Source: Isoetes taiwanensis (Eukaryota; Streptophyta; Lycopodiopsida; Isoetales; Isoetaceae). From it: a DNA stretch of 64,000 nt. This document shows, one piece after another, positions 36,265-48,000 of this stretch. The position numbers were made by a program, and so were the translations under genes. The stretch spans positions 2,101,090 through 2,165,089 of the forward strand of contig JAJEKV010000055.1 in assembly GCA_021234155.1 (NCBI GenBank), given 5' to 3'. Under the pieces are notes generated by a model. It did no database searches and was not told where the DNA came from. It saw only the letters and a list, made by a program, of their open reading frames with translations. Numbering within the stretch: the stretch's first letter is position 1; the number at the start of each line of letters is the position of its first letter.

Positions 36265-37510
36265 TCTATCATGAGTATGCTCATGTGCACGACCAATCAA
36301 CTCCCCTCTATGACACCCCAGGCTATTATGGGAGATATTCTATTTTATTCTATTACTTATTGTGAAAGGGAGGCCGCTATCGCTCTCTTCTTAGTTCTAA
36401 GGTGTTCAACAAAGTGATACTCCACATGTTAGATGCAGAGGTGTGGACCACCTACAATCTACTTTGGTTGCCTACGGTGTCTCTTCCACTAGTTACTCAA
36501 CTCCAAGAAGTCCTCTTATTTCAAGTTCCTCATCCAATCACCATAACTCCTTTTTGACATGCTTATGTCATCCCATGTATATCTTCGTGCTCAACAATTT
36601 GTGAGATATGTATATGAAAAAACAGAATAATATAAAATAAATTTTAAATACTTGTAGATTGTAATTTACATACATAATCGTACACATAAGAATATTTGCA
36701 TTGCTGACCTTTATTCTATAAAATAAGTATGTACCTGATCTACATCTCTAATTGCCTAAATGGCATAAAGCTAGAGGGTTATTGGATGCCAAAATGTGTA
36801 ATGTCATGTGGCAAAATCTAAAATCTACGTCGTTTTGTTTTTCTTTTGCTTTACGGCAGTGTCAATTTTGGGCAGAGACTGTTTGGGCCAGAACAAACTC
36901 TCCCTATTCTCGGTTCGGCAGTTTCCTTTCTGAAGAGTTGCATGAAAGTGGTTCAGAAAAGGGTGCAAGTATTCCTTTTTTTATTCCGGCAATTCGCTTA
37001 CAATGGATTAGGAATCATAAGAATCTTCAATAATCCCTTGACAGGGGATCCAAGGGACAATGATTTGTTAGTGAAGCACAAAGCTTTTTATTGTTCATTC
37101 TAAGTTTCGCCTTTTTGCATCGAGATAGGCATAGAAATAGCTGTAACACTCTCTTATTACACGATCCTAATATCATTCATTAATAATGATAATAGATCGT
37201 GTTATCAACCAAAATCACTAGTTCTCATTGTATATGCCATTTTTAGACATGAACCTATACATAGACCACCTTTGTCATTTCAACACTTCTAGATTGTCCG
37301 TCCAACTCTATTTCCCTAACTACGATGCAAAGATCCTTCTTGATTGGAACGGGTGCAAAGATCCTTCTCACTTACAACCTAGGAGTGGAAACTACGGTGC
37401 CATATGCTAGTCTTTTTCTAGGAGAGGGGTTTTTGACCTCCAACATTCTACCACATGAAGCGCCATATAGACTATATAAAACAAAGCGTTGTTGCAGGAA
37501 GGGTTGTCTT
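36265..37510. other. No gene assigned
   Basis: AT-rich. A + strand frame at about 36840-37033 (FLSEELHESGSEKGASIPFF) looks protein-like, but I could not assign it. An organelle-derived insert is possible and untested. Confidence 0.3.
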
Positions 37511-38690
37511 CATGAATGGGATATAATAGAATAGAGTAGAATAGAATAAAATGTATTTTTATCGTCCACGGAGACTAATTGGCCTATGGGACCCAAACAA
37601 AGAGAGCAGCAAGCATATTACTGTCAGGATTAAAAAATCCCTGCTCTGAAGGGTTTTCAGAGGAACAACCTTGGATATAATAAGTATATTGACAGACTGC
37701 ACAATGATATGATATAACATCAGTCAGTACCATACCGGAGGACAAAGCTGAGTCCACATATCCATGACCTCTTGAAAATATGAACCTAGCGAGCCCACGG
37801 AGGTTGTGTTCACATGCAACGGTTGGTCCAGTAAAATTAGCTGGACATACCACACCCGAATATGATCGAATGCTTGACAATTCTGAAGGGCATGGCATTC
37901 ATCCTCAATGGCACCTAGTTGGCAACACTAATCCTGTCCTTGCGTGCCTCCGAGTCCATCGGCATGTCCCAATGCAGAGGCGATGCACACTCATGCGAAC
38001 GAAAGCTATCTATCTGTGTTTCTTCATGGGCAAATGGGTACACAAGTAGTGGTGTGGGCCCCATGTGAGCATAGGATTGACCTACTGGTGATAGTGTGCC
38101 ATCTTGACATGTGCCAGAGCATCTGCATCCCAAAGATTGCTAAGGAAACAAGCATCAAGGTACTGCCAGTAAAATTAGCTGGACATACCACACCCGAATA
38201 TGATCGAATGCTTGACAAATCTGAAGGGCATGGCATTCATCCTCAATGGCACCCTGTTGGCAACACTAATACATCCTGTCCTTGCGTGCCTCCGAGTCCA
38301 TCGGCATGTCCCAATGCAGAGGCGATGCACACTCATGCGAACGAAAGCTATCTATCTGTGTTTCTTCATGGGCAAATGGGTACACAAGTAGTGGTGTGGG
38401 CCCCATGTGAGCATAGGATTGACCTACCGGCAATAGTTTGCCATCTTGACATGTGCCAGAGCATCTGCATCCCAAAGATTGCTAAGGAAACAAGCATCAA
38501 GGTACTGCCTCAATTGATCGTGATTCGCCTTGTCTGTACCCGCACACACCAATGTGCCTGTACATTCTATCAGGAGAACCACTGAGCTTGCTTGTCCTTC
38601 CAGCAAGATTTGAGGCGTTGTGGACCCAGTGCAATAGATAAAGTAAGGTTGGGGTAGATGAACATCACCCATACCAACTACCTTCTGAAA
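37511..38690 (-). mobile_element. LINE family A 3' fragment with internal 338-bp tandem duplication
   Basis: On the - strand LRQYLDACFLSNLWDADAL (about 38560-38490) leads to a zinc-knuckle block, GAIEDECHALQNCQAF. This block plus flanks is present twice (units about 37828-38165 and 38166-38507; the second has a 4-bp insertion). The 3' UTR (about 37690-37560) ends ATCGTCCACGGAGAC (plus-strand text) and an ATTCT-type tail at 37511-37555. A 213-codon + strand frame over the duplication is an antisense shadow. Confidence 0.8.
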
Positions 38691-38710
38691 ATAAATAATA
38701 TGGTGGACCA

Positions 38711-39331
38711 GTGCTGCCCTTTATAGGGGCAAGAACCTGTCTCCTGCAGCAGGATCTGATATGGTACTGTAGACTTTACCCGACTCATTGCGTCCATTCG
38801 CACAGGTGCCCACCATCTCCGCATCGAGATGAGCAGGTGGATTGGGGAGCCCCCGCCGGGGACGAGCTCTGTCGGGGTCTTTATCAAACGGGTGCCATTG
38901 AGGATGAGTCTCACATCGTTCAGTTTGCCCGGCATTCACCGATCCGCCGGGCGGACGTTCCCTTAGTACGCGGCGCGCTTGCCCCTACATTTGCTGATGA
39001 ACACACCGTCGATGCGTGCTCGGGGTCGTATCATTGAGGTAATCGGATCTGCGAGCCCACCTTTGCCCCCTGCCGGGCGCTGTCGAGGCACTATGGGTAC
39101 GGTACATGACTATATATATTTGTGTGTTTTTGCATTTCGTATATTGGAACAGTTTATCAGCAGGCTGATTGCTGCCACGGTTTTTCCCTCGAAAACCCTT
39201 CGGGGCGGGGGTTTTTTAATCCGGGTAGTAATCCGCTTGCTGCGCTTTTGTATTGGGTCCCATAGACCGATTGGTCTCCGTGGACGATAAAAATACCTTC
39301 CTTCGTTCCTTCGTTCCTTCCTTCCTTCCTA
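38711..39331 (+). mobile_element. LINE family A 3' fragment with (TTCC/TTCG)n tail
   Basis: GAIEDESHIVQFARHSPIRR (about 38890-38950) is the ORF2 end; the first CxxC is lost. The 3' UTR has GAAAACCCTTCGGGGCGGGG (39191) and GTCTCCGTGGACGATAAAA, then CCTTCCTTCG repeats to 39331. Its 5' end faces the - strand copy at 38690, and its tail abuts the - strand RT fragment at 39340. Confidence 0.8.
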
Positions 39332-39339
39332 AGTGCTTA

Positions 39340-40150
39340 TGCTAAGAAGGCCTTATGTGCTTTTTCCAGGTCATTCCAGGTGGGGGGAAGATATCACCGG
39401 ACCCCACACCTCCACCCCATATAGGAGGATAGCCTTGACCAGAGTCCTGACCAGGCGTGACTGGCGCCCCAGGCATACAGCTCTGCCTTGTGACTGTTAT
39501 TCTGCATGTATATATAGTGCCTTCTAGCATGCTTTGACACGTAACCTAATGGAGGCATCCCAATGTGTAGTAGTAGGAAACTCGATTCCTAAAATACTTG
39601 TAGGTTGGAGCCACCTCCACCGTCGTAAGTGAAGGAGGAAGGCCCTGGCTGGCATGCAGAGGAAACCAGCAGTACTTTAGTTTTGGCCTTGAGTTAACCC
39701 GCATGCCAGTGAACCGGAAGAAAGTGTCTAGGGCATATAGGTGACGATGCATATCGTCTGGAGTGTAGGCAAAGAGGTTCATGTCGTCTGCATGTATGAG
39801 TTGCTGAATTATGTGATGCTGAGATGACCACCTGTCCCCCCATATTCAGCAAGTCATTATGCTAACTGATCAATATATAGACTAAAGAGCATCGGAGAGA
39901 GGGGGCAACCTTGGCGTGCTTCAATATTACTAGCGAACAGGTTGTCCAGATGGTTCTGTACGACCTGAGCAGGCCTCATATAATCTATATATCACATTTT
40001 GTAAGTCAACATGGGTCCCTAGCTACCTCAATCTGTCCCACAACTTGTCCCGAGGGACCGTGTCAAAAGTCTTTGGGAAATCCACAAAATAACATTACAA
40101 GTTTTGCCAGCGGTTCTTGTCCACATAATATCATTGAAAGCTAAGTTTAC
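39340..40150 (-). pseudogene. LINE reverse transcriptase fragment
   Basis: On the - strand: FVDFPKTFDTVPRDKLWDRL (40096-40026), QGCPLSPMLFSLYIDQL (39915-39865), then HADDMNLFAYTPDDM (from 39795) with the ADD catalytic pair, and TGMRVNSRPKLK. These are RT motifs in the right order. A stop and a frameshift lie between 39860 and 39800. The N-terminal RT and the C-terminus are missing, so family membership is not certain. Confidence 0.85.
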
Positions 40151-40944
40151 AAATGGTGAATGGTTCTGGATTAGGCTATTTTATGTGTTATCACTCTAGC
40201 TCAATCTAATGGGCTCATTGAACACCTGCATCATCAATTGCCTCGGTGCTAGTATATGGGGGTCAGAAAAATATAAGTTAATAAGTTCGAGCTAACAAAT
40301 AGTGGAACATCAGAAGGGGTCCCAATATTGCTGCAAAGTTTTAACATATTTTTAATGTTCAATGGTCTCCCTAGAAAGTTCTTAACCAATCTCAGCCGTC
40401 CATCCTACTTCCATCATCTACCATATTACTCGTCTAATTTTCCATCTGCATATAAAGGCCATTGTGGATTTTACATGATAGTCTCGGGCTTGGCAACGAG
40501 CTACTGTACCTGTGCTTTTGTATTCGGTTCAGGTAAAGGAAGAAATCTAATGAAGTATTTTAGCTTCAAACTCTAAATAGTTCGGCTTCTTCCTTCTAGC
40601 ATAAAATTCGATCTCTTTGAATTTGGTAACATGGGGACCTAGAGTGGACTGCTTTATCTTTTCTTCTTTCTATTTTCCATGATCTCCTCTTTCTTCTGTT
40701 AAAATGCCATGCAGATCTGGATATAATTCTTTAAAAGGACATTATGGTTATTCATCTGATTTAATCATGTTTGCCCATCTAAAGGTTTGAAGCAGAGCAT
40801 CTATAAATATGACATAAAGATTTAGAGCATTATATTTTGGAGCTTTGGCCATGTTATTCATCACAGCGAACTTCTTTTGGGTAGCCTTTTTACCCTCTTT
40901 GGACTTGAGGGCTCAGATATGCCCCCAGTCAACCATTTAATCGT
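40151..40944. other. No gene seen
   Basis: AT-rich spacer between LINE fragments; nothing recognisable. Confidence 0.5.
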
Positions 40945-41127
40945 TGTCAGCAGTCTTATTGCTGCCACGGTTTTTCCCACGAAAACCCTTCGGGGCGGGG
41001 GGTTTTTTAATCCGGGTAGTAATGTGACTGCTGCGTTTTTTGTATTGGGTCCCATAGGCCGATTGGTCTCCGTGAAAGATAAAAACAATTCTATTCTATT
41101 CTATTCTATTCTATTCTATTCTTTGAT
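40945..41127 (+). mobile_element. LINE family A 3' UTR only, (ATTCT)n tail
   Basis: ATTGCTGCCACGG, the hairpin GAAAACCCTTCGGGGCGGGG (40981), GGTCCCATAGGCCGATTGG and GTCTCCGTG, then seven or so ATTCT units (to 41127). It is nearly identical to the UTR at 39.2 kb but with a different tail. The insertion is severely 5' truncated. Confidence 0.8.
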
Positions 41128-41455
41128 AAATTCTCTGGGTTTTCCCTTCAAAAGATGATTGAGAAACAACTTAAGATCCTTTTTTTTCCTATTAAATTGA
41201 AGGTATGCAGTTATAAGTACAAAAAGTGATTTGTCAAAGGGAAGAGTCCAATCTATAAGCCAGAAATAACATAGTTGACTAAAACGGGAGATCGAAACGC
41301 TCTAGCAAGGCTTTAAAGAAAGGCATAGTCTTGTCAGAAAAACTAGAATCGGAAGAAGTAGAAAAGCATTAAAGCATATAATAGTAGTAGATGTTGAAAG
41401 GAAAAAAAACTGTCATAAAGGACCGAAGTTCATAAGTCTGAACCGAAGCATATCA

Positions 41456-41795
41456 CTTAGAGAGGTCTCCTAAAATGTCGAATGGATCAGAACCCCTAGT
41501 GGCCATAGTAAGATAACAGTATAAACAAGGATAGATCTTTGATCTAGCAAAATTGTATCTTCCAGAATCATTCTTTGCATGACAGATGAACTCCTTTTTC
41601 AAATCCGATTTGAAGGTGCAAGAATAAGCGCAATCACAATCTTCATTTAAGTGGTGCGGATTGGTCCCAGTTAGAAAATTCGTTGCCCACCTCTCGATAC
41701 CCTCGAATTTCTTGTTCAGCCAGGTAATCCACCTACTAAGGAGAAAAGCACGTTCTGCAAAACATAGAGAGTTATAAAAAAAACTTATAAAAAAA
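41456..41795 (-). other. Unassigned Cys-containing open frame without Met start
   Basis: An open - strand frame of about 100 codons ends at 41456. It includes RWITWLNKKFEGIERW and CDCAYSC...FICHAKNDSG. TTTTGCAG just upstream (about 41740) would be a good splice acceptor after a T-rich tract. It could be an exon of an unknown gene or the C-terminal tail of the L1-like LINE next to it. No family recognised. Confidence 0.35.
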
Positions 41796-41999
41796 ACTTA
41801 TAAAAAAAAAACTTGTGGATCCTGGAAACGTCATAATTAACTTGGGATAAAATAGCCTGGGGCCAAACGATATCCCCATTGGACAACAATTCATTTCTTC
41901 CTTTTCATGCATCCAAAGGAGAGTATAAAAACTCCAATCTTAGTTGGTTGGACATAAAGAATTTATGCTCTGGGTTATCAGTGGATAAATCAAGATTGA

Positions 42000-44313
42000 G
42001 ATTTTCTAAGAAATTTCTGAATTCTATTGGAAGAAATATATCATGAACAGATGGTCTTTACTTTTTGTAAAAAACAAGCATCTGGGACAAATGTCAATAC
42101 TTGGCATTGGCAAGGCTCTTCATGTTGATGGAAAGGCTCTTGTGCCACAATTGCCAAATAAAAGCCTGGATCTTTGGGTGAATAAGAGATTTTCAAAGAT
42201 GCGTGATGTTAATTTTGCACTGAGACTCGCCATTTGAGATGGATAGTCATATGTTGGTTCCTTATGAGAATTTATAGGCATGCTTTACTTTGATAGTAAA
42301 CTGGCCTTTATGTTGCTTAGACATGTTACTGTAGTTCCGAAAGGCCAGAGAGATAAACTCCAAGATAATATTGCAAAGGGTTCTGCTTGCTTCATTCTCA
42401 TTGTTGATGACCAAAAGTTTGAACAGAAAGGGATTGACTGAGTCATATAGATCAGAAATGAGATAAAGGTTCTTACTTTGTCAAAGCCTTGCTTGATCAC
42501 GGAAATTCATCACCACATAATCCGTATGGTTTTCTCCCAATCGGTTTGGATTTTAAGAAATGGTCCAAGTAAGGGAGATACCTTTATTTCAAGAGAACAT
42601 GCTTCTTACTTGCAACCAGGTATTGATCCACTTCCTGATACGGAACGGCATGTTTGTTGGGATCTTGAAGTCAAAGAAGACTGTATCAAGAAGATGCATC
42701 TTGACATTTCATCCATAGGGTTTACATTATAGTGCTCGATAAGAATCCAAACTGGGTGCTTGATATTATCATTGATGGTCCTAAAGAGATATTTCGCAGC
42801 TAAAGCAGTGGCATGCTTCTTAATATTAATAATTCTCAAACCTCCCATGCTATTGGGTTTGCAGCACTCTTCCATGGACATGGGGGTTCGACCCTTCCCA
42901 TTGTTACCACAAGATATAAATCTGCCAAGAATGCCTTGAAGCTTTCTATAGACTTTCTTGGAAGCCAGAATGAAGGAGGACTGGTAAATAAGCAATAACA
43001 AAGTTTGTCAAAAATTCCCTGCCTAATTTAAAAGGATATTTGGAATTGAGGATATCTACCTTAGCATAGAATGTCTCGGTTATGTCAGACCACAGGTCAG
43101 CAACATTAACACAAAGCGCAAAAGGAATATCAAGCATCTTGGAGTGCAGATGGGAGAATTGAATACAGTCAAGAAGGGTAGCAACTTGATCACCAAAAGC
43201 TTGGTTACGAACATTGAGCTTTGATATGGGAGATGGAGTCAAGATCTAGGGAAATGAGAAGGAAAGTGTCATCTGCAAAATGCCCATCTAGATTTTAGTC
43301 AATCCAATTATTGATTGAAAAATTCAAACCTCTAACATTATTAGCCTCAAATTTATCACAAAGGACTTCCATAATTATGATGTAGGCAGTCTTGCTTGAT
43401 TCCTTTTTTTATTTAAAAAAAGAGCTGCACTTGCCATTGATAAGAGCACAGAGAAAGTCGAGTTGTGAAGAATAGCTAAAAATAGCTTGATTGAATTAAC
43501 ATTAAACTCCAACTTTCTGCAACATAGTTCTAGGAAATTCAAATTCACTGTGTTGAAGACCTTAGTAAAATATCCAATTTTAAGAGGGCCACCTCATGGT
43601 TTGAGTCCTTGGCCCATCTAAGCCCCAAAGATGGAGTGGCAAAATTATCCAAAATATCTCTACATTTGGGGGGGTAAGCAGGTTGACTGGGGTAATGATG
43701 TTGTTGAGCACTCCCTTCAATTGTGAGTAATGGCACCTGAAATAATTTTATACATAATATTAGTCAAGGAGATAGGCCTATAATTAGAAAAGAAACTCTT
43801 CGGGATCGTGTTGATCCTCTTATCCAACTACTTCCTGATTAGGAACTCATTAGCAATATTCAAATTATAACTACTAATAATGTCCCAACTTGTCTTGAAG
43901 AATTCAATAGGCAGGCCATCGGACCTCGGGGCCATTCTTCAAGTCCATAGCCACCTGTTGAGGTTAGAGCCTGATTTTGTTCATGAGAAACTCGACTGTC
44001 CATGGTAATGAAGGTGTCATTGGTTGTAAAATCTGCATCAACATTTGTCTCAATACTATGAATAAAGTGGTTGGTAACAACAAAATTAAGACCAATGTCT
44101 TTATCTTTGATTTTGATGAAAAAATATTTAGAATTAGACTAAGCTCAATGATTTTTTATTTGAGTTTCCATTCGGATGCAATATTGTGCTCTTCTCTTTG
44201 AAATATCGATATTGATTCTATCATACTCATTACCTTGAGAATTATGGAGCTGATATTTAAGGGTTTCAAGGTGTCTAAGCTTGGCATAGTGCACTCCCTT
44301 CATTCTTTAAACC
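42000..44313 (-). pseudogene. L1-like LINE (family B): reverse transcriptase to zf-RVT
   Basis: On the - strand: pre-RT helix KLRHLETLKYQLHNSQ (about 44285), DGLPIEFFKTSWD and NYRPISLTNIMYKIIS (about 43925-43755). Then KVFNTVNLNFLE (about 43560), HFADDTFLLISLDLD (43282-43240) with the catalytic Asp pair, and MSMEECCKPNSMGGLRIINI (about 42888-42830). A zf-RVT-like end, ICPRCLFFTKSKDHLF (about 42090), follows. Numerous stops and frameshifts. The motif set is of plant L1 type and unlike family A. Confidence 0.85.
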
Positions 44314-44713
44314 AAATTTTGGGTTGCCCCTTAGGGGGCAAACCCTCGCTTTTGTGGATTTGTGGCATATCCTAGGTATATGCTGGAATAGACCTAGGAT
44401 ATGCTGGTGACTGCTCCAAACCGATTGTTCCCTATAAACTGACGGTCTCGTGCATTCTGGATTGCGGATGTTCTAAGCGGGTAACTGGCAGGGCAAGGAT
44501 CAAGCTTCCAAGTGCATGGAATTTCTCTAAGACTGGTAGCAATCTATTGCATAAGCTCGTTCAGGAAAACGAGAGGAAATGTTTGACAGCTTTGGCAATG
44601 TGAAATCCCTAGACGTTCAGCACAACCATTTTTATCAAATTAACCGTTATAAGGTCCTCTCAAAGCCATGTACGGTGCAGTTTCAAACCCATGGAGGATT
44701 TAAAGGCCTCTTG
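44314..44713 (-). repeat. 400-bp GGGTTGCC repeat, copy 1
   Basis: Begins (on +) GGGTTGCCCCTTAGGGGGCA, a hairpin, then ACCCTCGCTTTT. It contains CATATCCTAGG motifs and ends AAAGGCCTCTTGGA. Copy 2 at 47113-47507 has the same orientation and about 85-90 percent identity by eye. It sits exactly where the L1-like LINE frame stops. Confidence 0.8.
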
Positions 44714-47112
44714 GACGGCAAGTCACAGATGCAAACATCCTTTTCCTTGAGTCATCTTTGTAAGTTGATATTTGTTTGATCTTGCCTTGTCATTTGTTTC
44801 ATATTGATCTTGCCTTTATCTCTTTTCATTTGCTTCTTTTGCAATGCACAAGTAGGTCTAACACATCCGTTGAACAGCTTGGAAAACATGTGCAAGGGGA
44901 CAGATACACAGGAGCAAGGGAAAATCCAAGTACACAGAAACAGTAGGAAATACAGAAGACAGATACTCATAACAGCAGGCAGATTGGTGAAAAGGATAAA
45001 CAAACAGCTGGAGATAAGGCGATGCTAAAGAGCATGTTTATGAGGCCAGCATGCACAATGGCAAAGGATAAATAAACAGGGGGGGTCACAGAACCAACGC
45101 ATAGAGAAAAGGACAAGGGTGGTGAACCCTGGATGGACTCAAAACTCAAAACTGATGGGAGAAAAGTAAATAGAAGAGACCCGAAAACAACGACTTGTAA
45201 GGACGACATACAGATGGAAGGCAGATGGAAAAGAACAGTTGCATAGACGGACAACGAAAGCAAGGGAGAAAGGCAAATCATAGGGAGCAAAAGCGAACAG
45301 CATAAAGTGCGGAACAGAGAGTCTCAACCTCCGCCGCACGCCAGTATAGCGAGGGCTAGACCCACCAACTGGTAAACTGGAGTACTACAAATCTAGAAAA
45401 GGTAACGTATATAAGGTCGCAAGACCGCAAGAGTAAAAGGTGGACAGAATAAGATACGGGACAGAGAGGCTCAGCCTCCGCCGTACACCAGGATAGCGAG
45501 GGCTAGACCCACTAACTGGTAAATCTGGACCACTATAAACTCAAAAACAAGTGCAAAATGCACAAACTATATTAAAAAGAAATCTCATTTAATGCTGAGG
45601 TGCAAATGTCATACTTTATTCCACAATGCCGATGCCACGTGAAATATATCTCTCGTCTCTATCAATCCAAGTGATCTTGAGGTCCCTGAATTTTGTTCAT
45701 ATGCCTTTTGAAACTGATGTTATAGAACAATATAATTTATAGTTGCAATAGGTTTTATTTTAACATTGGGGATGCATTGTGTAGGATGTGAGTAGAAGGA
45801 GCACTAAGAGGACCATTGGCAGCTATTTCAACTTGTTTGGTCAAATGAAACTTCATGTGGCCTATGGGGGAAGTCTTTCAAGTATAGATGTGATAGTGAT
45901 ATCGTAAGAGAATCTTCTGGCGAAGAATAATCTGTAGCCATTCAGCCCATTGATGAAGTGGTACATTTCAGGTTGGAAGTGAGAAACCCGTGAGAAAGGT
46001 TCACTTCTTGCTAGAGCAGTACATAGACATCTCATGAAACTTAATGCACCACTTCAATTTGCCTTGTGGAATGGAGACAGGCTTATTCTCTGAAGGCTAT
46101 AGAATGCATTATAAAGATGCGTTGTGTTTTAGAAGCGCATAGAAGGAGAAATGTATTTGATGACATGAATGGAAATGTTGCATGGGTCACAAGCATATGT
46201 GGGTTCAATCTATACCCAAAATGGATTGCCATATTTCAATCATGCAGCAGCAACCTGGTATGAAGCTTTGAGTTGCCCATTTAATGTTTAACACAACCCT
46301 TTGAGGAACATGTGAATCAATGCCAAGAGTAAGTGCATGACTTCATTTTCGATGATACTCTTCATTTTGAGGGATGAGCTGATTGATTAGGGAATCCTTG
46401 CGTTGCTAGTGATGAAAACCCTATGGAACATGTAAAATTCCTTGAAGACCAGGGGATTGCAGGCATAAGACACCATGATTTGTTGTTTACAAAAACTGCT
46501 TCTGCTTTGGCTACTGCCACACAGGAGTGCCTTTGCATGGGATCCCAAGTCATGTTCCATCTATTTAGATCTCTTAATGATTCTCACACAAATTATGCTC
46601 TTTTGAGTTGTTTTTTAAAACCCGTATTTAAAGCATCATAACTTGAAGATTCCAACTATGTACATGATTGTACTGCCCTTAAACAGATCTAAATGTGATC
46701 TATAAGTTTTGTGAAGGCCACTTTCATGTTTGATCAATCACAAAGAAGTTATTTTTCATTATAGCCAAACACCCCATTTTTAGAAATATTTGGTAATTTT
46801 TGCAAAATATAGAGGCATTTGATCATTTTCCCTAAAAAATATATTGAATGCTCAAAGATGAACTAAAAGGCTTATTATTAATGTGGCCTCATCTAGAATG
46901 GGGCATCTTTTAAATAAAGAAACCCAAGTTTATATCCCCAATCTTCTTAAAGTGATTTCAAAGTATTTATAATATGGCCATGTTGAAACCTTTAATGTAG
47001 AGAGCCACATGACATTTAATTTCATGTATGTTGGGGCAAGATTTATTCTGTTCATGGGCAAAAATTTGGATCAACAAAATGCAAATCCACAAATGCTATG
47101 AAAAGCAACGTT
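44714..47112. other. Sequence between the two 400-bp repeats; one 148-bp-spaced duplication
   Basis: No gene found. GACAGAGAG...TATAGCGAGGGCTAGACCC (about 72 bp) occurs at 45312 and 45460. Purine-rich sequence at 44.9-45.3 kb produces leucine-rich antisense frames that I do not believe. If the flanking repeats are LTRs, this is the non-coding interior of a small LTR element. Confidence 0.45.
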
Positions 47113-47507
47113 ATTGTTTTTGGGTTGCACCCAGGGGGCAAACCCTCGCTTTGAGGGCATATCCTAGGTATGTGTTGGAATATACCTAGGATATGCTGGT
47201 GACTGCTTCAAACCCATTGTTCTCTATAAACTGGAAGTCTCCTGCATTCTGGATCGCGGATGTTCCAACCGAGTAACTAGCAGGGCAAGGATCATGCTTC
47301 TAGGTGTATGGGATTTCTCTGAGATTGGTAGCAATCTATTGCATAAGCTCGTTCTGGAAAATGAAAGGAAATGTTTGAGAGCTTTGGTAATGCAAAATCC
47401 CTGGATGTTCTGCAAAACCATTTCTATCAAATTAACCGTTATAAGGTCCTCTCAAAGCCATGTACGGTGCAGTTTCAAACCCATGGAGGATTTAAAGGCC
47501 TCTTGGA
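47113..47507 (-). repeat. 400-bp GGGTTGCC repeat, copy 2
   Basis: Begins GGGTTGCACCCAGGGGGCAA after a T run and ends AAAGGCCTCTTGGA, co-extensive with copy 1. L1-like LINE remnants resume beyond it. Confidence 0.8.
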
Positions 47508-48000
47508 AAACTCAATGGTCGAGTGATAGCATTCATGGATCTGCGCAGGCTTCATATATTGTTTCATATGTTATCAAGTATCAAGTATTCTATTGTCTTG
47601 AAGTAGCAATTTGAATTGATTGTCAAAACATGACTTCGAACTATGATTTGAGCCACTTCACCCTCCGGCTATGGAAGGGAACCCTTCGTGCGCAGCACTT
47701 TGTTAATAGTGTTGGCATATCCAATCATAGGAGCCAAGAGGCTTATTGGAGGAATCAATAATGCTAGCTAAGAGAACTTTAAAAGCAAAGCGCTTAATGT
47801 CTAAGCATTTAGCTTAAAGTAAGTCTTCCTTCTAGTATTAACTACCTCCCCTCTTGTGATGGAGAGGAATTGGAGGAAGTAAACAAAAAGTGTATAGCCA
47901 TTTAGATTGGTGACCTTGCTGCTACAATTACACAAATTCTCACAGGTAAAATCTGTCATGTAAACAATAGATTAGGGTAGCTTTGTGATCGGACCAACTA
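47508..48000. other. Probable worn L1-like LINE sequence
   Basis: Lies between the endonuclease fragment and repeat copy 2. On the - strand there are short coherent stretches (TLFVYFLQFLSITRGE), but no motif is secure. Confidence 0.3.

Noticed and set aside
36752-37103. Organelle-derived insert
   Set aside because: The frame looks protein-like, but I could not match it to any plastid or mitochondrial gene by eye.
37944-38585. 213-codon + strand open frame with internal repeats
   Set aside because: It is the antisense of a LINE-A C-terminal fragment whose tandem duplication keeps the frame open; the - strand carries the conserved peptides.
44314-44345. Helitron 3' end (hairpin near a terminus)
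   Set aside because: No CTRR after the hairpin in either orientation and no 5' TC end found.
45139-45339. Leucine-rich - strand frames resembling membrane segments
   Set aside because: They are the complement of purine-rich low-complexity DNA with no conserved motif.
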